Shown in pieces: positions 59,114 through 64,000 of a stretch of 64,000 bases of DNA. How positions within the stretch are numbered: position 1 is the stretch's first letter; each line of letters opens with the position of its first letter. Below the pieces are notes generated by a model. It made no database searches. It saw only the letters and a list, made by a program, of their open reading frames with translations, and had not been told where the DNA came from. This stretch comes from Mycobacterium asiaticum (lineage in GTDB: Bacteria; Actinomycetota; Actinomycetes; Mycobacteriales; Mycobacteriaceae): NCBI RefSeq assembly GCF_001673365.1, contig NZ_LZLS01000003.1, positions 1-64,000 on the forward strand. Reading direction: 5' to 3'. Made by a program: the position numbers and the translations under genes.

Positions 59114-61950
59114 GTCGTCGCGGTCACCGGCTCGAGCTCTTCTTGCTCGTCGTCGCTCACCTCCGGTCGCCGCCACCACAGCCAGCGATCCAGCACGACC
59201 ATCATGGCCGGCAGCACGAAAGCCCGCACCACCAAAGCATTCAGCAGCAGACCCAGGCCTACGGTGACCCCGATCTGCGAGACACTGAGCACGTCGCTAC
59301 TGGTCAGCGGAAGCATCGTTATCCCGACCGCTACCCCGCCGGCGGTCACGATCGCGCCGGTTGCCGCGAACGCGCGGATGATGCTGGTGCGCATCCCGTC
59401 GGTCAGCTCCTCGCGGATCCGCATCGCAAACAGCAAGTTGCCACCGGAGGCGATGCCGACCATCGACACAAACGCGATAGGTGCCACCGACCAGTGCAAC
59501 TCTTGGTGCAGCAGCCGATGCCAGATGAAAACGCTGGCGCCCAGGGCGCAGACGTAGGAGGCTGCGATCGTGCCGAGAACGACAAGCCCGGCGAGCGTAC
59601 TTCGCAGCACCACCGCGCAGACAACCAAAACGACGCCCAGCGTAATCAACACCAGCAGCGTCAGGTCCGAGGCGACGATGTCTTGCAGGTCACGGGTTGC
59701 CGGCCCGACGCCAGTGAGTTCTACGGCCGTCGGTTTCAGGGTGCTGTCCTTGGTGGCGTCGCCCACCGCCGCCACGATCGCGCGGGCCCGAACCGCACCG
59801 TCATTGCCCCATTCGGATCCATTGCCGTAGACGAACAGCCGGGTGGCATGTCCGTTCGGCGAGAAGAATTGGCTCAGCACCGGCCGCAGGGTCGGATCGG
59901 TCAAAATCTGGCGCGACGAATAAAGGTCCGTTCCAACGCCGCCTTCGGAGACGGCGACGAGCTTGTGCAAATAGTCGGGCAACTCGGCAGTAGGGACGGG
60001 GCGAGGGTTCTTCAGCACCTCCCGCAAACCCGCGGCCAGACCGCGCACCTGGTCGATCTCCGTGCTGACCTTGGCCAACAATGCAGGCAAATCCGGCGCT
60101 TGGACTCCGGCGGCGGCATTCACCGTTGATTGCGCCAGTTGTTCGACCGCATCGACCAGCTTTCCGGAACCGTCGACGACACCTGTTGCCCACTGCACGG
60201 CTTCCTGGGCGGACGAACACACCGGTGTGTTAGGGCAATCGGCGATAACTCGGACGAAGCTGCGCAGTGGGTCGAAAATCTCCGATACGTCCCCGGCGCG
60301 GGTCCGGACCTTGACGGTGGCCTGCTGGGTGAGGTTGACGGCCAAGCTCACGCCGCCGAGGGCATAGCTGCCCGCTTGCATCCCGGTCTGAATCAGGTCG
60401 AGCCCATTGAGCAGGTCCCCGACCGCGGCGTCGAGGTTGCCGATGGCTGCGGGCCGCGCGGCGAGTTGGTCGGCAAACTCGTCCAGCCGGTCACCGATAT
60501 TGCCACCGGTGGCGCTAAGTGCGGCCTGCTTGGACACCATCCCGGCAGGATGGCTGGCCGATTGCACCATCCGCACGCCCGAAATCCCCATGATCGCGGC
60601 CGTGACGCGCTCGAGGGCGGACAGGCCGGCGACGGTGCGTAGGTCGTGGTCGGCTTCGATGGTCACGACGCCCGGCTGCAATTGGTTGGGGCCAAAGTGC
60701 TCGTCGACGGCCCGGTATCCGCGATTTGCCTCGCTCGCCGGAGAGGTCGAGGTTCTTTCGTCCCAACCGATCGGCACGCCCGGCAGCGCGATCAGCATGA
60801 TCAGCACGAACACGCCGGTGGCTACCAGGATCGGCGCGGGCCAGCGCGCCACGTGGGTTCCGATTCGTCGCCACTGGCGGCGCACGTTCTTGCGCCGCGG
60901 CGGCTTAAGCAGGTCAGCACGACTAGCCAGCGCTATCAGCGCCGGCGTCAACGTCAGGGCGGCCACCCCGACAGCGAGCATGCCGATGGCACACAGGACA
61001 CCGGTGGTCGCGAACATGCTGATTCGAGCAAGGCTCAGCCAGCCCACCGCGCCCAGGGGCGCGACGACGATAAGCGTCGAGCCGATGATTGCCGGGGCCA
61101 CGCCGCGATACGCATCCGCCAATGCCGCCACCGGATCGAGGTCCTGCCGTCGCCGCTCGTGGTAGCGCCCGATCAAGAAGATCCCGAAACTCGTTCCGGC
61201 CCCGACCGACACCGCAACACTGACCGCGATCGCGAACAACGAAACTCCGATGAGTTCGTTTGCGGCCAGCACGGCAATGATCGGCTTGGCTACGGCTAAA
61301 GCCAGCATCACCGACACCAACGGCACCAGGGCGCTAATCGGGGACCGGAAGATGATCACCAACAGGATCAGCAGGACCGCCATGATGAATTCGGTGATGA
61401 GCTGCATCTGCCGGTCAATCTCGGCGAACTCGTCCATGATGGTGGCGCCGGGGCCGGTGACGTAAACGTGCAAACCCTCCGGGGGATGCAGCTTGGCCAC
61501 CGCGTTGCGGGCGGCCATGATCGAATCGACCGCTTCGGTGCTGCCCACCGTGCCGTAGAGCCGAAGGCCGGCGGTGACCACGTGGCGGTCGTCGCTTTGC
61601 GCCACATGCGACAGGGCGGGCAACTGCCACCAGTCCGCAACTTCGAAGATGTGTTGGGGATCGGCACGCAGCGCCGTGACCAGTTTGTCGTAGAACACCC
61701 GGTCCTGGTCGGTGAGCGGTCCGTGACGCTCGAGCACCAGATACCCGACGTTGTCGGTCGGAGTTTGCGAGAACGCCTCTGCCGACCGTTGCACCGCAAG
61801 TGAAGTCGCGGTTCCGGTCGGCAAGAACGGCTGATCCTTATCGGCGACGACCCCTTCGAGTTGGGGGGCGAGGCTGTTCCCGGCAACGGCGACAACGGCC
61901 CAGATACCGACGATCAGCAGCGCAAATCGATAGATGAATCGGCCAATCAC
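59110..61950 (-). CDS. MmpL-like RND transporter lacking both Asp-Tyr pairs
   Basis: This 946-residue protein has the MmpL layout: an N-terminal helix (IYRFALLIVGIWAVVAVAG), a periplasmic loop, TM2-TM6, a second loop of about 290 residues and TM7-TM12. In functional MmpL proteins each half carries an Asp-Tyr pair (GTDY and GSDY type) that relays protons. Here the first position reads GAGTSFGIFLIGRYHE (Ser254-Phe255) and the second GIASGGNLLFAMRIREE (Gly836-Gly837), so both pairs are gone. The fold is otherwise intact and under no sign of decay. It overlaps the SDR gene. No MmpS partner is adjacent. Confidence 0.92.
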   Translation of the reverse strand: MIGRFIYRFALLIVGIWAVVAVAGNSLAPQLEGVVADKDQPFLPTGTATSLAVQRSAEAFSQTPTDNVGYLVLERHGPLTDQDRVFYDKLVTALRADPQHIFEVADWWQLPALSHVAQSDDRHVVTAGLRLYGTVGSTEAVDSIMAARNAVAKLHPPEGLHVYVTGPGATIMDEFAEIDRQMQLITEFIMAVLLILLVIIFRSPISALVPLVSVMLALAVAKPIIAVLAANELIGVSLFAIAVSVAVSVGAGTSFGIFLIGRYHERRRQDLDPVAALADAYRGVAPAIIGSTLIVVAPLGAVGWLSLARISMFATTGVLCAIGMLAVGVAALTLTPALIALASRADLLKPPRRKNVRRQWRRIGTHVARWPAPILVATGVFVLIMLIALPGVPIGWDERTSTSPASEANRGYRAVDEHFGPNQLQPGVVTIEADHDLRTVAGLSALERVTAAIMGISGVRMVQSASHPAGMVSKQAALSATGGNIGDRLDEFADQLAARPAAIGNLDAAVGDLLNGLDLIQTGMQAGSYALGGVSLAVNLTQQATVKVRTRAGDVSEIFDPLRSFVRVIADCPNTPVCSSAQEAVQWATGVVDGSGKLVDAVEQLAQSTVNAAAGVQAPDLPALLAKVSTEIDQVRGLAAGLREVLKNPRPVPTAELPDYLHKLVAVSEGGVGTDLYSSRQILTDPTLRPVLSQFFSPNGHATRLFVYGNGSEWGNDGAVRARAIVAAVGDATKDSTLKPTAVELTGVGPATRDLQDIVASDLTLLVLITLGVVLVVCAVVLRSTLAGLVVLGTIAASYVCALGASVFIWHRLLHQELHWSVAPIAFVSMVGIASGGNLLFAMRIREELTDGMRTSIIRAFAATGAIVTAGGVAVGITMLPLTSSDVLSVSQIGVTVGLGLLLNALVVRAFVLPAMMVVLDRWLWWRRPEVSDDEQEELEPVTATT

Positions 61951-62279
61951 CGCATCACCTTCTCAATTGACACCGCGCAACCCCCGGTTGAGTCGGATAA
62001 TTCAACCACCTTGACCACCGGACCGACAGCGGTTTTCATCGATAGGGTCGCCGGTCCTGGGCATCCAAGTCTGGCGGCTTGAACTGTACTTTGTTGTGCC
62101 CCCCGGCGGTGGACGCCGGACACCGGCGTCAACGCGCAGTCGTCCCTGCAGATTCCCGTCGCCGCGTGATTCCCTGTTTCGAGCGCACAAGTGTCGTACC
62201 GTTCTCGTACCCGTTCTCAGGTCCCGGGCAGACCACTGACAGAGAAGCGACGCTGGGCTATCGAAAGGGGCTAGCGAAG
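61951..62279. other. Divergent intergenic region, MmpL-like and metallopeptidase-like genes
   Basis: The 329 bases between the two start codons contain no supported gene. On the plus strand GAAAGGGGC lies before the 62280 ATG as ribosome site. An AT-richer patch near 61990-62010 (GTCGGATAATTCAACC) could be a promoter for the MmpL-like gene. Confidence 0.45.
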
Positions 62280-63155
62280 ATGAGCAGGCGGGTCTTGAGA
62301 CCAGTCTTTGTCGTTGTGGCAACTGCCTTGTTACCGGTCGCGTGCTCCGGATCCAAGACGCATTCCGAGGACAGGGCGCCCGCTCCCGCGCAGTCAGCGC
62401 AGACCTCGCAGGCGGATCCGTCAAGCGAGCCCGCGGCGGCGGGAAGGATGACCTTCCGCTACGAGGCGGCCGACACGCCTGAAGCGCAGCGCGGCCGCCA
62501 GTTGATGGTGGATGCGAAGCTGCTGGAAAGCGTCGCCGGTCACGTCAACGACACCCTGAATCTGCCGCACGAGGTGGGTGCTGTCGGCAAACAGTGCGGT
62601 GAGGCCAACGACTACTGGGATCCGAACGTCAACGAAATCCAACTTTGCTACGAGGACATCGCGCAAAGCGAGCAACGCTTCGCCACTGCCGGCAACGCGA
62701 ACTCGGTGCAGGCCTCCGTCGATGCCACGATCTCGGGGTTCTACCACGAACTCGGACACGCGACCCTCGCCATCTACGAGCTGGCTTTCACCGGCCGTGA
62801 GGAGGACGTGGCCGACCAGTTGTCCGCCTTCGAGCTGCTGGCCCCCGGCGCGGACGGAAAGCCCTACCCCAACGGGGTCCAGATCGCGATGAATACCGCG
62901 CAGGACTGGAAGTTGAGCGCCAAGGAGGCGGGCGACGCCAACGAATTACCCTTCTGGGACGGACATTCGATGGACATCACCCGCATGTACAACTGGGAAT
63001 GCTGGATCTACGGGTCGGATACTGCGGCTAACGCCAGCATCGTCACCTCCGGCGACTTGCCCGAAGATCGGGCTGGCAACTGCGAGGAAGAGTTTCAGAA
63101 CATGTCCAAGGCGTGGCACCAGATGTTGGGACCACACCTCAAGAAGCCCAGCTGA
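62280..63155 (+). CDS. DUF4344-type putative secreted metallopeptidase
   Basis: The 291-residue protein starts MSRRVLRPVFVVVATALLPVACSGSKTHSED: a signal peptide ending in an imperfect lipobox (LPVAC), so it is likely a lipoprotein or secreted protein. A Pro/Ala/Ser-rich linker follows. The zinc-site motif is YHELGHA at residues 155-161 (His156, Glu157 and His160), typical of DUF4344 proteins, and EDVADQLSAFELLAPG follows at ~180-195 with the probable third ligand. Four cysteines in the mature part (GKQCGEAND, IQLCYED, WECWIYG, GNCEEEF) may pair as disulfides. Expected site is the cell envelope. Substrate unknown. Confidence 0.9.
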   Translation: MSRRVLRPVFVVVATALLPVACSGSKTHSEDRAPAPAQSAQTSQADPSSEPAAAGRMTFRYEAADTPEAQRGRQLMVDAKLLESVAGHVNDTLNLPHEVGAVGKQCGEANDYWDPNVNEIQLCYEDIAQSEQRFATAGNANSVQASVDATISGFYHELGHATLAIYELAFTGREEDVADQLSAFELLAPGADGKPYPNGVQIAMNTAQDWKLSAKEAGDANELPFWDGHSMDITRMYNWECWIYGSDTAANASIVTSGDLPEDRAGNCEEEFQNMSKAWHQMLGPHLKKPS

Positions 63156-63183
63156 ACGCACATTGGTTTGCTCGTGGCGCGAA

Positions 63184-63408
63184 TCAGACTGCCACGCTGC
63201 ATGATTCGATTAGCGCCGGCCCGTAGACGGCGGCGCCGCATTCACATTCCCAGCGCACATGTGGACCACAGGAGCAAGGCACTGTCGCAACGATCATGTG
63301 TCCCGGCAGCAGCCAGTGACCGCGCGTGCAGCGCTGTGGCGGTCGATCCGCCCACTGCGCACGCGAGATGTGTGACAACTCGCCGATATCAGCACTCACG
63401 CGGATCAC
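63184..63408 (-). CDS. Small Cys-rich protein, unknown
   Basis: This 74-residue frame contains RCTRGHWLLPGHMIVATVPCSCGPHVRWECECGAAVYGP, with six cysteines arranged as C, then CxC, then CxC and a late C, together with His residues. I recall similar short mycobacterial proteins with a probable zinc-binding CxC pattern, so it is likely a real gene. The start is GTG at 63408 or 63399; neither has a strong ribosome site. It lies between the metallopeptidase-like gene (convergent, 28 bases away) and the phosphotransferase. Confidence 0.55.
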   Translation of the reverse strand: MIRVSADIGELSHISRAQWADRPPQRCTRGHWLLPGHMIVATVPCSCGPHVRWECECGAAVYGPALIESCSVAV

Positions 63409-63498
63409 CGTCGCATCAGCACCGTCGCGAAATCTAGCGCACGGCTTGAATCGTTACTCTTCGTTGCCTCTTGTTGACCGTGTCGTTGTGGCCTGCCA

Positions 63499-64000
63499 TC
63501 AATGTTCGCTGAGGCTTGCCGGCTTGCCGGTCGCTTCCTCGAGCAGATCGACGATCGGGTGGCGCTGCCAGAGGTAGAGCAGATTCGCCAGCATCTGCAG
63601 TGGTGCGCGCAGACTTTCGTCGTCTTTGATGCGGGAGTCCATGCGGTCGTGCGGGAGGTCGGCGCCGAATCGCTTACCGAGCAACGCCGGAACGTCCAAC
63701 AACCACGCTGCCCCCATCGAAGCCGCATACAGCAGCGTGTGGCGGCGCAGTCTGTCCGCGTCCACCTCCGGTCCACCGCAGCGCTGAAACTCCGTGACGA
63801 AGACATCCAGCAGCTCACCGAAATGGTTGTTCCACAGGTCGGTTTCGGCGGCCGACATCGCGCCCCATACCGCCATGCCGATGTTCATCTGGCCCACACA
63901 ACCCCAGTCCAGTAAGCCGCACTGCAGTGCGCCGTCGACGTCTCGCCAGAACCATGCGTTGTCCACGTTGGCGTTCCAGTGGCACAGCGCGACACAGTCG
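63499..64000 (-). CDS. APH-family phosphotransferase, C-terminal part only
   Basis: The gene runs off the right edge; the visible ~166 C-terminal residues begin DCVALCHWNANVDNAWFWRD. This corresponds to the Brenner-type loop HxDxxxxN of aminoglycoside-phosphotransferase-like kinases, but reads HWNANVDN, with Asn in place of the catalytic Asp. The metal-binding DxD/DWG position is present as LLDWGCVGQ. The remainder is helical (WGAMSAAETDLWNNHFGELLDVFVTEFQRCGG). Substrate is unknown, and the family includes many acyl-CoA- or sugar-directed members. The 5' end must be read outside the window. Confidence 0.82.
   Translation of the reverse strand, partial: DCVALCHWNANVDNAWFWRDVDGALQCGLLDWGCVGQMNIGMAVWGAMSAAETDLWNNHFGELLDVFVTEFQRCGGPEVDADRLRRHTLLYAASMGAAWLLDVPALLGKRFGADLPHDRMDSRIKDDESLRAPLQMLANLLYLWQRHPIVDLLEEATGKPASLSEH

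Overview
The window is chromosomal DNA of a slow-growing Mycobacterium other than M. tuberculosis itself. It is GC-rich, carries PE, PPE and PE_PGRS genes, and its first 29 kb keep the gene order that I recall for M. tuberculosis from the ESX-5 locus back to PE_PGRS31 (Rv1793 to Rv1768). Names of the form RvNNNN below rest on remembered order and sequence, not on a search.

Layout. (1) 1-10.4 kb, minus strand: the 5' half of ESX-5, i.e. eccB5, eccC5, a strong terminator, PPE, PE, PPE, PE19, esxM and the start of esxN. The P450/ferredoxin pair cyp143-Rv1786 that sits after eccC5 in M. tuberculosis is missing here. (2) 10.6-20.5 kb: malQ (divergent from eccB5), a SnoaL-like protein, a small membrane protein, an SRPBCC protein, a heme/molybdenum membrane oxidoreductase, Rv1780-, Rv1779c- and Rv1778c-like proteins, and CYP144 in its short form. 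(3) 20.7-28.9 kb: a DAPG-hydrolase-like protein, a berberine-bridge-type flavoenzyme, an IclR regulator, an ANTAR-like protein, a gulonolactone-oxidase-type enzyme, a PLP enzyme of the D-threonine aldolase type, and a PE_PGRS protein.

(4) 28.9-42.4 kb: an accessory catabolic region. Eight tightly packed plus-strand genes encode a mycofactocin-type SDR, E1-alpha and E1-beta of a 2-oxoacid dehydrogenase, a free-standing 79-residue lipoyl domain, a crotonase, an acyl-CoA synthetase, a Rieske oxygenase and a ketosteroid-dehydrogenase-like flavoprotein. A CoA-transferase and a second, related crotonase flank the operon on the minus strand. No E2 core, E3 or Rieske reductase is present. Next come a methyltransferase, a TetR regulator and an uncharacterised protein that share a repeated operator-like motif. 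This is the part of the window most likely to hold an undescribed pathway.

(5) 42.7-56.3 kb: a cyclase/ATPase/LuxR regulator and a P450-rich stretch (four CYPs, one 3Fe-4S ferredoxin, an F420-type oxidoreductase, a tandem YbjQ-like protein, a WS/DGAT acyltransferase, TetR regulators). (6) 56.5-64 kb: TetR, a two-domain ABM membrane protein, an SDR coupled to an MmpL-like RND protein that lacks both usual Asp-Tyr proton-relay pairs, a DUF4344-type metallopeptidase, a small Cys-rich protein and the C-terminal part of a phosphotransferase cut by the window edge. I saw no tRNA, rRNA, CRISPR array or insertion sequence.
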